DNA of 64,000 bases from Margaritifera margaritifera. Taxonomy: Eukaryota; Mollusca; Bivalvia; Unionida; Margaritiferidae. The DNA lies in assembly GCA_029931535.1 (NCBI GenBank), contig JAQPZY010001581.1:3766501-3830500 (forward strand), in the 5' to 3' direction. Below, one piece after another: positions 14,428 to 29,308 of the stretch. The translations under genes and the position numbers were made by a program. Position 1 is the stretch's first letter, and every line of letters starts with the position of its first letter. Under the pieces are notes generated by a model. It ran no database searches and was not told where the DNA came from. It saw only the letters and a program-made list of their open reading frames with translations.

Positions 14428-17400
14428 TCCCTGTGTATACTCGTACTTATTCCGTTGTTTTTGTTTTTGCAGATTTATCTCCCGTGAGCTATTTTTATCT
14501 TCATATTGTATTAGAAAATTTCCAAGAAGCAGCTGGATAAATATTTATGGCACAAAATAATTCCGTCTCCACATAGATCTATCTCGCTTCTATTTGTTTT
14601 TAAGTCAGAAAAATAAATAGTACAAAGACTCTATAAAATGCATATGTCATGACTATAACCTTCTTGCTGTAAGTTACGTAAGTTATACAACTTACGGACA
14701 AACACCAAACATGATTAAAGTAAAAAAAAAAAACGCGTTCAAATATATACATTAGGAAATGTGCCTATAGGAAAATAAATGTATGTGTAGATATATGTAC
14801 ATGTATATATATGAATAAAGAAAATCGTAATTTATATGGTTGGGGTGGCCATTAATATTTGTATTTGAAAAGCAATATATGTATACCAGGGTTCGGCAAA
14901 CCGTTTATACTTAAAGAGCCAAACTATGTCACAATTCGGAGCAAGAGATCAACAAAGAGCCAGTATTATGAACTCTTGGCCCGCCTTAAAAATCTCCTCG
15001 TTGGCCTTAAGCGATTGCAAAGGTTACCTATTAATAACGAAGAGTTAGTTTTATCATAAGTTATTGTAAATATAAAAATTAAGTAAACTATTGAAGTAAT
15101 TAAGTTGTCTATAAATAAGTTTCTTACATAACAGAGCGGTCAGATTTTAAGGCGGAAGTGGGGCGGGGGGGGGTATGAGCGAGGAAGTTGATAAATTATC
15201 AAATAATGTTAATAATGTTGCAAATATAAATTCGACTGCCTCCGGACCGCCTCTGGTCGATCAATTCACAGTTGCATGCGCCCCGGTGTCCAACAAGAGT
15301 CAAAGGTACAAATCCATTGCCAATTTCATGATTGTTCAGGACCGAAGAAAAATAAAATTATGAAAGGATGTATGGTAAATTTTCAACTCCTTTATTTTAA
15401 TTAGACTTAGCAATTAACCTTAGTACATTTAACTATTTAAAGTATCATTTAATTAGTAAAATACTAAAGATCAATTTCTATTCTCTTTTAACAGTTCTTT
15501 TGTAACTTATTTTTTTCCTTTTCTGTTTTTTTTTTTGTGTGCCAAATTTCGTTAATTTTTTTTTAAATAATTATTTTCATTATTTTTTGTTCATTTTCGC
15601 AATTTAGGCACACCAGGTCTAAAATATGGCAGTTATCATTATTAGTTATTTTTATAAGATTAGATGCTTAATGATGATGATTATAACTAATGCAAACGAA
15701 ATAAGCAAGGTGTTTTACTTACAAGAAAATACATGTACGTTTTATGCCGGTTACTGAAGCAAAGAGTGGAGGAATTTACTGGAAATGTTAAAAAGATTAT
15801 GAATCGAACGCTATCTTTTGCTCCTCTCAATGGATTGAATTTTGAAAACTGACTTTTCAGTGATTTTCGGAAAGGGTCCTTGGAATGGTACTGTACCAGC
15901 ATCATTTGGTTACTTATTGATGAAAACAAACTTATATTTTCTCTTATAATCAAATATCTAACAATATAAACACCAGCTCATGTATAAATACTACTTTATT
16001 GAAAGAGACAATTAAGACATATAAAGCAATAACAGCGAAAGAGTAGGTAAAAACGTAATTGAAATAGATCGATGCATTATTTCTGTATGGAATGAGATCA
16101 ACCTACACCATATCCCACGCATTTTACTGCCTATGTTTTTACACCATATCCCACGCATTGTATTGCCTATATTTTTACACCATATCCCACACATTTTACT
16201 GCCTATATTTTTACACCATATCCCACACATTGTATTGCCTATATTTTTACACCATATCCCACGCATTCTATTGCCTATGTTTTTACACCATTTAACATGC
16301 ATTGTATTGCCTATATTTTTACACCATATCGCACACATTGTATTGCCTATATTTTACACCATATCCCACGCATTCTATTGCCTATGTTATTACACCATAT
16401 CCCACGCATTGTATTGCCTATATTTTCACACCATATCCCACACATTTTACTGCCTATGTTTTTACACCATATCCCACGCATTGTATTGCCTATGTTTTAC
16501 ACCATATCCCACGCATTGTATTGCCTATGTTTTTACACCATATCCCACGCATTTTACTGCCTATGTTTTTATATCTTTAAAATCCTGGATTAGATTGGAT
16601 TGCCATACTAACATTCTTCAAATGTAGGGTCGAAAGAGATTGCATTATGGAAATAGTTTAATGACAATGAGAATTTTGGGCATTCTAAACAAAGTCTTGT
16701 TTTCTTCCGTCTCATACAAACAATTTATTTTTCTGTGCAACAAGAACTCTGTAATTTAAAATTTTTGAAGTAAGTTTGTCGTCATTAATCCACCAATGAA
16801 AAGCTATATTCTTGTTTTTCAAGTTTCGATTTATCTTATATCCTTTTTATACTCTGAAATGGTCTCGAGAAATACATGGACTCTGTTACTGGCGCTTAGG
16901 TTTACGTTTTCGTTGTAACGGTTATCTATTGACAAACGAGTGGCTATCGCAGAAATTACAAATACCATACAAGATGTTGTGGTTTGACAAAGATTTCTGT
17001 CAGGAAGGTTTAATTAATTAGTATAATTATATTAATGAATTAAACATTCCTTAATGAGCATGGTGATCTATGAATTTAATTATTAAAACAGTTATCATAA
17101 AGAATCATTATTAGACATTTTGTATTTCCATACCTTGCTGAATAATTCTGGTCCACGGTCTATATAAAACACGAATTGAAATAATGAATTAGGGTTTGCA
17201 TGATGTCATCATGCTAGCTTGCATTATAACTTGTAGTACATTCTTGAAATATTACTTCAATATATAGTATTGTGGCTTCGTGAAAAGCATTTCAAGAGTA
17301 AATTAATCTCCTTTCGAAAGCGGTAAAATACATACATATAAAGTGTGGACTTAAGTTAGTCAACAAAGAAGCAATACATGGAGTGGGCAATGTTGACGCA

Positions 17401-19262
17401 TAATGACGTTTCGTCTCCCACTGAAGGTTATGTTATTCAATATTTCTACAAGGAATTCTTTCATTTATTAAAGAGTTCCTAGTTCACATTAAGGGTCCTC
17501 TCTACAGTTTCGCACTTTGCATAAGGTTAGATTTTTAAAGAGAAAGAATTTCCCAGGTTTTTCTCACTGGTTATCCTGGTTATATAAAAATGACCTTGCA
17601 TAGTTAAGTATTATTTTAAAAAATACTTTTAATTCCCTTTACTTTGGTGTATGATTGATGGGTGTAATTTGAGTTATAGAGTATACAGCTTGGCCTTAGT
17701 TCAGATGTGCACCTCTCAAAAGACTGCTAGCTCCACTTGATCGTTTTTACATCCTGGACTTCAAAGGTAAATTGGAAAAAAACGAGCCGATAACTTTTTT
17801 TTTGTTCTTTTTATATATTTCATAATTCATTCATTGCACTTTCAGAACCTGCAATTGTCTACCTTGTCAAAATTAATTTTCTCTATTTTAATAACTGCTA
17901 AAGTTAGTATACTTTCGACTAGTTCAGGCTCATATTTCGAGTACATGGGGGCAGGGATTTTGATAGATGTCTGCTTTAGATAGTGCATACTTCCATAATT
18001 ACCAGATACAAAGACATTTCAGTCACAGTCTATGAAAGTAGCATAGAGGTATGTCAACATTCTCTCCATTGTGCTTGTTACCAATGCAAACAACTTCACT
18101 TTATACCGGTCCTTCTCCTTGAAGTACATAATAACTGTAGAGCGGAATCTAAATAAGTCCACAGTAAACGAGATGTATTCATGTTTCATACGGATATAAG
18201 ATGTTACTTCTTTTTTGTCCTTATTCCTTCTTTCTTTTTCTTTTTGTGTCCTTTTATATTATTTTGTTCTTGTTCACTTCACTTGCCTTTCATTTGCAAC
18301 ATGTACATCTTTCATATCCATTATTTCTAGACTCACTTCGCCAATGATACTGAACTAATTCCAACAATGCAATAATTGCCATATAGCGGAAATTTTAGAG
18401 GTGGAAAAAGTTTCGCGATTCAGCAGTCTCAGAATGAGATCACGAAAATAAAGTTACATCTTAAGTATCATAAACTCTCTAGATCCACAATCGCTAAAAT
18501 ATAACGAACCAAAATTAACTTCCCTCGTTTTGAACAAATTCGCTAAATTTTACGTCTATGAGAAATTGGACTTCACTTAAAAGTTCTCTTTTATTGAATG
18601 GAGAGCGTATGCAAAACTCATGGTATACATGGAGTGGAAATAAATTTTCATAATTTTTGTTCTCCTTGAAATTCTGTTTGTATTAGAAGGACGCACATCA
18701 TAAAGAACATCATCGAAATATTGCATAAAAAAGATACAGATATAACAGACGTAAATAAATGCAGAAATGCAGAAATTGTTCCCAAATGACGATTTAGATA
18801 CATCTTTAAATCAAATCAATAAATTAATAAATAAATAAATAAAAATAAAAAGGGAGTTTATTTTACAAACACACGAGTAAAATAGCACATTAACGAAATA
18901 AAACGCTGCCGATCATGTCTTTAACAAGGACTTAGACATGCGCACCAGCATGCATGTGTCCCTGGTCTTTCAGATTAGAATTCTTCTAATAGTATAGATT
19001 CAGTTGTAAATAATAATTTATGATGAATAACACTGGTGTTTCTGCAGAATACCCCTACATTCGGAGCGTAAGGTATATTCCTGAGGAGGAGAAAACCAAA
19101 ATAGTCTACCTGGCAGCATGTTCCAAATTCAAGGTTGTCCCCACAAACTCCTTCTTGAAAGGACTTCCGAAAGGGATCATCCAGGTCAGCTACCAGGGTC
19201 TAGGACCCATAGGAACCAAAGCTCTGGCTCTGGGACTCGTTGTGAGTTCATTTATTAATTTG

Positions 19263-19296
<34 letters not shown>

Positions 19297-19576
19297 TGTA
19301 TGTATGTATGTATGTATGTATGTATGTATGTATGTATGTATGTATGTATGTATGTATGTATGTATGTATGTATGTATGTATGTATGTATGTATGTATGTA
19401 TGTATGTATGTATGTATGTATGTATGTATGTATGTATGTATGTATGTATGTATGTATGTATGTATGTATGTATGTATGTATGTATGTATGTATGTATGTA
19501 TGTATGTATGTATGTATGTATGTATGTATGTATGTATGTATGTATGTATGTATGTATGTATGTATGTATGTATGTA

Positions 19577-19609
<33 letters not shown>

Positions 19610-22482
19610 ATGTATGTATGTATGTATGTATGTATGTATGTATGTATGTATGTATGTATGTATGTATGTATGTATGTATGTATGTATGTATGTATGTATG
19701 TTATGTATGTATCTGTTATAAAGAGGGTAAATTACCTACATCAAAATATTGTCTTATTTTACATCCATATTTTCATATTATGAGTGGAATAAAAATTTTG
19801 CTTTACTCTTAAGTTATATATTTATATTTTTCCTCTTTTTGCCTCAAAAGGTGTATGCCTTGGCAATCATATTTTTCCTCTTTTGCCTCCTGAGGAGTAT
19901 GCCTTGGCAACCATATTTTTCTTCTTTTTGCCTCAAGAGGAGTATGGCTTGGCAACCATGTTTTTCCTCGTTTTGCCTCAAGAAGAGTATGGCTTGGCAA
20001 GCATTTTTATTCACAATAATAAGGAAGTGTGAGATATCAATCGTAACTATACTGTCATTGGTAATATACAATTCAAAGATGACTTCATGTATATGACACA
20101 ATATAAAGGTGACTTCATGTATATGACACAATATAAAGATGACTTCATGTATATGACGCAATATAAAGATGACTTCATGTATATGTTACAATTCAAAGAT
20201 GACTTCATGTATATGACACAATATAAAGATGACTTCATGTATATGTTACAATTCAAAGATGACTTCATGTATATGTTACAATTCAACGATGACTTCATGT
20301 ATATGTTACAATTTAAAGATGACTTCATGTATAGGTTACAATTTAAAGATGACTTCATGCATAAGTTACAATTTAAAGATGACTTCATGTATATGTTACA
20401 ATTCAAAGATGACTTCATGTATATGACACAATATAAAGATGACTTCATGTATATGTTACAATTCAAAGATGACTTCATGTATATGTTACAATTCAACGAT
20501 GACTTCATGTATATGTTACAATTTAAAGATGACTTCATGTATAGGTTACAATTTAAAGATGACTTCATGCATAAGTTACAATTTAAAGATGACTTCATGT
20601 ATATGTTACAATTCAAAGATGACTTCATGTATATGTTACAATTCAAAGATGATTTCATGTATATGTTACAATTTAAAAATGACTTCATGTATATGTTACA
20701 ATTTAAAGATGACTTCATGGATATGTTACAATTTTTGAGAATTTTACAAAGTTTTAATTCCTATGTGCAATAATATGACTCTTTGGTAACCGCAAATTAT
20801 GTTATGCCCCGCCATATTCATGTCCGTCGCGTCGCGTACGTCCGTGGGTTCGGTCCTTCCTGACGTCACAATTTTTTATCTTTTTCTGTTCAATAAATTA
20901 TTAAGGTTTTCTGAAACCAAATTTGACATGAGTATTTGTATTGAGAAGACCAGGTGAAGTTCCATTTTCCCCTTTTTTGTGACTGTCTTCTCTGCTTTAC
21001 TTTGAAATTTGCCCTTGTATTTTAAAATAATGTTTCTTCAATTGCACGATATTGACCGGGGCGGGGGGGGGGGCATCCTTGTCGTACAGATACATTTTTG
21101 TTGTTGTTGTTATATATGATTCTTGGCATACAGGTTATATTGTCCATAAGTAAATGGTCATCTACTATAATTGTATCATTTCAGGTAAACAGAAACGTGA
21201 CAGAGGTACACATCGCAGGAAATATGATTGGTGAGGAAGGCGTCCGTTATATCATGGCGATGATGGCAGAAAATGAGTTCATAAAATTATTGGTGAGGAC
21301 TTTATGAAAATCTTTTTAAATTGTCTCAGATGAAATTCAGTTTAAAATTGTATTCTTTTTTTAATCTACGAATTTATGATCATCAGTGGTTTCACGTTTA
21401 ATGAGCACAAATGGACTCTATATTTTAAATAATTCACATATTTCTACCTTTTCTTCACGTACTACTCATTACTCATATCAATCTCGGCATGTTATGCAAT
21501 TTTTATATTAACTTATTTTTCCAAATAACTGGTTCATGCTCCTTTGTCTGATTCTATGACTAATTTTCTTAACAAAAATTTACCAATAAGTTATTTAGTT
21601 CAAAGTTAATCCAATAAATCAAATAATAAAGAAATCACCGGATAAAACAGAGGATGAAAATATATGTATACGATGTTTCGGTATAATGAATCTACTTCTT
21701 AGAAAGCCAGAGTTTGCATATATTATTCCGACAATCAACATACAGTTTCTTGTATTTTGTATATTTTGTCTTTTTACGTAAATATATAAGATAATGTTTT
21801 GCAAGAACTAGCTGTAACTTTACGAGAGCGAGAATACTGCATTCCATTCTGATATTTCGTCGATGAATAAACGGTTTTATTTATTTATTTATGTTTTTTT
21901 TTATTTATTTATGTCAACTGAACGTTCCAGGATTTGTCGCAAAATGATCTTGGTTCCTTTGGAGCCGACATGATCACGGATATGTTCAACGAAAATGATA
22001 CATTATCAATTTTGAACTTATCAGGTAGGCTATAACCCCATTAAAATTCATACAATTACGTCCGCAAGTTGATTAAGTTGCCATCTGCTAATGAAGGCAA
22101 TTCTCTTTTGAACTTATTAATGTTTTCTATTTTTACAGTTGTGTTGTTTCTATGCTTATCTGAGACTTTTATCTGGATTACTTGAACGTCATTTTTCTAT
22201 ATCTGTCATTTGCCTATATCTGTCAAGCAATTGTCAAAGATTATAGTTGAGAAATAATTTGCAAAAGAAAAGAAAATAAATATCCGAGAATCATATTGAC
22301 AGTATGGTGGGAAAACATATAATTCATGTACAATTTAGGGTAATAGGTACATGAATATTCGTTTTAGAAGGTAATATTTGCTACATCAACCATACAAGAG
22401 TTTAGCCAGTAACTAGTTTAAACTTCGGAGACATTTCACACTGACACACATAAAATCGCACAATTTTATAAGATGATATAAA

Positions 22483-22543
<61 letters not shown>

Positions 22544-25500
22544 GTTAAATGTATACAACTGGATATCATCATTAAATAATGGGCAGTGAATTTGACACCA
22601 ATAGATAGTAATTTAATAGATATAAATCAAACAAAATATTTATAAACCACATTTGTGAAATATTGAGGATCCAGATCAACATAATAATTTTCCAGGAAAT
22701 CATTTCAAGGAAAAGGATGCTGAACGATTCGCTGAAATCCTACAAAATCCGGTATTATTTAATTTATTTTACTCTTAATCTTTAATTTGATGTTGAGTAA
22801 ATATGAATAATATCTTTTATACAATACTGTACATGTATGTATGTATGTATGTATGTATGTATGTATGTATGTATGTATGTATGTATGTATGTATGTATGT
22901 ATGTATGTATGTATGTATGTATGTATGTATGTATGTATGTATGTATGTATGTATGTATGTATGTATGTATGTATGTATGTATGTATGTATGTATGTATGT
23001 ATGTATGTATGTATGTATGTATGTATGTATGTATGTATGTATGTATATAACTGATTTAATATCAATACAATATATAACCTCAGTAACTGGATAAACAAGT
23101 TCTACACACTTAATGACGGTGTTTTATCTTTCTTTTTTTCCTTGTAAATTCTTAAACATTGCTAAATATAAAAAATATGCAAAGAATAATTGGTAATATT
23201 CACCTATTTCATTTATTTTCATATGCCATTTTGAATTTGGGGTTTCAATATTATTTTGGTAAGTAAAATCAAGGCTGAAGTTGGCAACTTAATCTTCGAA
23301 ATTTTCCTGAGACGCTACTTTAATTAATGGATTGGTTTTTGAAGTGTGTGGCGTTGTAGAAGCTAGTTTAAACTCTGAACCGTGCACCAGGATATTCCTT
23401 GTTGAAATTACTTGGCTTGGGTCTTAATTTCTTATTTTTCACCATTTTAAAAAATACGTAAGCTGTATTTATAACAAGTATAAACAATATTGAATAACAA
23501 AACGCGTATAAAATGCACAGACCATATGCAGCAAAAAATGCACAGACCGTGTGCAGCAACTGTGAACACTTCACCTGGAGTCATGTGAGTCCCTTGGCCG
23601 AGTTAGTTAAAGCGCTGGTCAAAAAGACATATCTCTAAAATGAGGAGGTCGTGTTATCGACCCAAATGGTAAAGATGTGTATTTTTCCTCTGTCTGATTT
23701 AAAACTAGAGTTTCAAGTTCCACACCAACAATAACAATGACAGCCCTTGGTTCTCATAGACCTGGGTTGCCGCATGTAAACATAGGTATAATATATAGAG
23801 AATAAAACTTTGCAAACCTGAAAGGCGGGAGGGGGGTGGGGAGGGGGAGGGGAAGGGGGAAGGGGGAAGGGGAACAACTGCAGGCAATTTAAAAATAGCA
23901 TCATTGATTCATTTTTTTTTTTCTCTTTCCAACCAGATTCGATCCGGGATAGATTTTATAAGTTAGCTTCAAGTCGGTGAAAGTGTGGCAACTTGTATCA
24001 TTTTCAAATCAATTTGTGAATCAATATCCATTATTGAAATAGATGACAATTTTAAAACACTATGTGATTATGATGCATATTTATTTTTGATTTGTAATAC
24101 TTGATGAAAAAAATACATGTCATTTGATTATATACAGTTTGTTTACACTGAGCTGCCACGATCAAGTAGTAATAACCGCTTGCCAACACAATTGGCTAAT
24201 ATAATTAGCATCACGCTAAAACGAATACTATACGCTTTTACATTTTTAACTACCTACCAAAAGCTATGTTCCTTGAGGACTTCCAAACATACTTGTATAG
24301 CAAATATTTAATCATGCTTCTTGTTTCTTCCGGCATGGCTTGTTTTTCGCATGGTTTGTCTTTTTGAGTTTTCAGCATCCTCACTTTTGCTCTAAATTTG
24401 GTACGAAGTTTTAGGGTAATTGGTTCTCTTTCGTACAGACAGACAGACAGACAATTTGCCAGTTTAAGGCAGTTTTGAGTATTTCTACAAATACCTCAGA
24501 TTTTCTTCTTTAGCCAAGGAACACATGATATCAACAAAAGTCATGGTATGTTTAGATGAGTTAAATGATATCATCCACAAAAACAAACTATTCAACAGAT
24601 TTTTTAAAAGTATTTCTCATATGATACGCTGGGGGAGGGGTGGGTAACTTTGTTGATGTGATGAAAAGTGGGATGGATTTCTCAATGCAGGAGGTTTTCT
24701 TAGATTTAAAAAAAATCCTTAAATGTTGTAAAAGATGGGGATGGGATTTTCATCCAGCATGGTCCTATCATGGAGAAATACGGTAATAACATAATTATAA
24801 TCACAATAGGCCCAATGCACCCTCGTACATGTCGTAGGAGTGACTGATGCAGGTAACCGTTTTACCTTGCGATGCGTCCCGTGATGATGTTCTCCTGAGA
24901 AGGTATTGCACTTGATAAACAAGAACGGTTTATAACCAAACAAAAATATCTGACTTTGTATTTTAAGGAATTTACCCTTTAGTTGCCTTTATCTTTGTTT
25001 TTCTATGACTTTTTGGGGATATCTAAACTTACTCGGTACTGTACAGCCAGGATTGTACTTATTTGCCGTTAAGCCCTATGCATACATACACACATACATA
25101 CATACATACATACATACATACATACATACATACATACATACATACATACATACATACATACATACATACATACATACATACATACATACATACATACATA
25201 CATACATGCACACATGCACACATTCACACACACATACACAAAAGCTACATACATCACTCAAATAGATGTTGTTGATAAATACAACATAATGGCAGTCATA
25301 CGATTTCGTCAAAATCTGGCTATTTAAAACTTGTTCTGGTTTTTGGTCCAATGTGAAATAGACTTTATATTAACATGATGAAAATATATAATGTGAGTTA
25401 TTGAAAGTAATACACAATTCTGTCTGATTCACTCTAGGACGAAAAGGTCTTTTCGATTCAAGTTTCTTTTCTAGTAAAACTGTGTGAAGTTTCATTCGCG

Positions 25501-28500
25501 TAACAAATTGATACACAGTAGGTAAGAAGTTTACACTTTAAGTCCGCTTATTCACATAACCTTTCCTTAAAATTTAGCGAAAGTAAATACTGGTATTTAA
25601 AAATGCTTTCTATCATGATTTTTCAGGAGAAATTTCACATTTAAGTCAATTGTTACTACGTTTAAAGCATTTAAAATATCATCCAGTGAAATAAAAAAAT
25701 TATAGGAATAAAAATTCTTATTTCCTGTTTCAATTGCGCACTTTTAACTGTTTGCCAAAACATTTAAGAAATATATTGTATTGGTTGACTGTATATCATA
25801 CATACTTTATTTAATTGGAAGTATCCGACTATTTGCAGAATGGACAGTTTATCTCACTACGGGAACTGGACTTAAGTCACAATGAGTTTGCTGATGGAGG
25901 CGGTAAAATTATCGGACATGCTCTTGGTATGTTGAGGTCAATCGTTTTTGATTTTTTTGTTGTTGTTGTTGACTTGCTTAACATAGCATTTTAAAACAAA
26001 ACTTGTCCATTTTAATTTTATTGTGGAATTCATTATGGTACATAAATCATGGCTTAAATAATGACCGCAATTCCAAATATAATCAATAAAACGTTAGAGT
26101 TTTATACTTGAAAATTTAATTATTTTCAATAATCATGTTGACCTTTGTACTACTCATATTCTATGGGATTTAACACATATCTTCAGATATTTTGTCTTCT
26201 TTGACAGGTAAGAATGATAGCCTGACCAAATTAAGTTTGAAATGGAACCATATCAGATCGGAGGGGTTCATGTGCATTGCTGATGGTCTCATGGTAATCA
26301 CCCCCACCACCCGTCTTTCTCGGCTGCTAAAATCATATTCCCATTGCTTTTTTTTTTTTTTTACAAATATTTTCACCAATAAAACAAAGCAATCTAGTCA
26401 TCCCAGAATTGAGTGGACTAATGGAGGATGCAAAATCTTGGTCTCCTTGCCAGCGGTAACTCCAGATCATCACCTTCGCTACCATCAAAGATAGATTAAC
26501 AGATTGACAGACAGACAGACAAACAGACAGAGACATACACACAGTTGGGAGATAAAGAATACCCTAAGATCTATCCCTGTACCTTCAACGTCGATTTGAT
26601 TTTAAAATTGATAATGAGTTTTATGTTATTATTGAATTATTTATTGATCCTTTTCTGAGATGACTTAAAGCTGTCGGTACTAATTCATTTTGTGAAATGA
26701 GTTATTATAGAGGACTGCAAATAGGAACATGATACTCATTTATAAATAACATTGGTATTTAAGTACAGCCTAGGTGGCATTCACACGGTTATGTCAAAAT
26801 TAATTTCATTCAAAGTAAAAAAAAAATTCTTCGTAGACTGTTCACCAATCATTACAGGTACTCCTCAGATTTTACACTCACAACAATGTACAAACAACCT
26901 CGTAAAGTACCAACTGGTCAATTAATATATTTATGTAAGAATGGAATTCCATGTATTAGAAATGTGGATCAATACTATCATTCTACAAAGTATGTATGTA
27001 TGTATGTATGTATGTATGTATGTATGTATGTATGTATGTATGTATGTATGTATGTATGTATGTATGTATGTATGTATGTATGTATGTATGTATGTATGTA
27101 TGTATGTATGTATGTATGTATGTATGTATGTATGTATGTATGTATGTATGTATGTATGTATGTATGTATGTATGTATGTATGTATGTATGTATGTATGTA
27201 TGTATGTATGTATGTATGTATGTATGTATGTATGTATGTATGTATGTATGTATGTATGTATGTATGTATGTATGTATGTATGTATGTATGTATGTATGTA
27301 TGTATGTATGTATGTATGTATGTATGTATGTATGTATGTATGTATGTATGTATGTATGTATGTATGTATGTATGTATGTATGTATGTATGTATGTATGTA
27401 TGTATGTATGTATGTATGTATGTATGTATGTATGTATGTATGTATGTATGTATGTATGTATGTATGTATGTATGTATGTATGTATGTATGTATGTATGTA
27501 TGTATGTATGTATGTATGTATGTATGTATGTATGTATGTATGTATGTATGTATGTATGTATGTATGTATGTATGTATGTATGTATGTATGTATGTATGTA
27601 TGTATGTATGTATGTATGTATGTATGTATGTATGTATGTATGTATGTATGTATGTATGTATGTATGTATGTATGTATGTATGTATGTATGTATGTATGTA
27701 TGTATGTATGTATGTATGTATGTATGTATGTATGTATGTATGTATGTATGTATGTATGTATGTATGTATGTATGTATGTATGTATGTATGTATGTATGTA
27801 TGTATGTATGTATGTATGTATGTATGTATGTATGTATGTATGTATGTATGTATGTATGTATGTATGTATGTATGTATGTATGTATGTATGTATGTATGTA
27901 TGTATGTATGTATGTATGTATGTATGTATGTATGTATGTATGTATGTATGTATGTATGTATGTATGTATGTATGTATGTATGTATGTATGTATGTATGTA
28001 TGTATGTATGTATGTATGTATGTATGTATGTATGTATGTATGTATGTATGTATGTATGTATGTATGTATGTATGTATGTATGTATGTATGTATGTATGTA
28101 TGTATGTATGTATGTATGTATGTATGTATGTATGTATGTATGTATGTATGTATGTATGTATGTATGTATGTATGTATGTATGTATGTATGTATGTATGTA
28201 TGTATGTATGTATGTATGTATGTATGTATGTATGTATGTATGTATGTATGTATGTATGTATGTATGTATGTATGTATGTATGTATGTATGTATGTATGTA
28301 TGTATGTATGTATGTATGTATGTATGTATGTATGTATGTATGTATGTATGTATGTATGTATGTATGTATGTATGTATGTATGTATGTATGTATGTATGTA
28401 TGTATGTATGTATGTATGTATGTATGTATGTATGTATGTATGTATGTATGTATATATAGCGTTTAACGGCACATCAATACAATACTGGTTACACATTGCG

Positions 28501-29273
28501 GCACACAAAACAAAGATAAAGCCACAAAAGGGTCAAAACCTTAAAATACAAAGTCCATTTTAAAACAATGTAAACCACACTTTTAAAACTCCAAGACCTT
28601 CTCAGGTGGAGTATCATCACAGGACGCATCCCAGGGCACAGGACGCATCCCAGGGCAAAAGAGTTGCTTCCATTAGTCGCCTCCCACGACATGCGGTAGG
28701 GCGCATCGGGACTATTCTATATCTGAGCCCACAGGGGGACACAAAATAAGAAATGTCAGATTAAGATTTTGTGATACGCTCAAGTGATACATTATTTAGA
28801 GCATTTACGTCAAATTAGTTTTCTTAAAGCACTTTTCTGAGACGCCTAGACCGAGCTATATTGGCCATAAATTACAGATATTTCTGTCATTTGCATCACA
28901 GGTGAACACCTTCCTGCGACATCTAGACCTGTCCTGGAACGGCATGGGAAATTCCGGGGCAAAAGCGATATCCAAAGCTCTGGAAGTGAATAGGACACTG
29001 GAAGAGTTGAACCTGAACAGCAACAGGATAGGGACCGAGGGTGTGGCAGCTATATTCAAGGCCATCTCCAACAATGATGCATTGAAAATATTGAGGGTAA
29101 ATTAAGTTTAAAATTTTTTAATTTCATTTTTAATATGAATTTCATTTTTAATATGAATGCAGATGTTATTTCCTTACGATTGGATAGATGTGTGAGTCGA
29201 TGAGACAGTTAGGTTAGTTTCTACTGTACCCCACTTGAAAGGACAAAACAACTCCCATGCCATTTTTTTTACT

Positions 29274-29308
<35 letters not shown>

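Noticed and set aside
16012..16627. ORFs of 108-164 aa over the 36-bp repeat
   Set aside because: Multiple overlapping frames open on both strands, with the period divisible by three. No domain.
19020..19812. 171-233 aa ORFs starting in or near exon 2
   Set aside because: Only 65 codons are real exon; the rest reads through the donor into the TATG microsatellite.
20047..20773. Repeat protein genes of 223 and 228 aa on opposite strands
   Set aside because: Both follow from a 30-bp repeat whose length is a multiple of three. No splice context or start signal; it is intronic.
26886..28563. Three forward and one reverse ORFs of 487-540 codons
   Set aside because: Translations of the perfect TATG array (YVCM and THTYI repeats). 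Tetranucleotide arrays lacking stop triplets are open in several frames.
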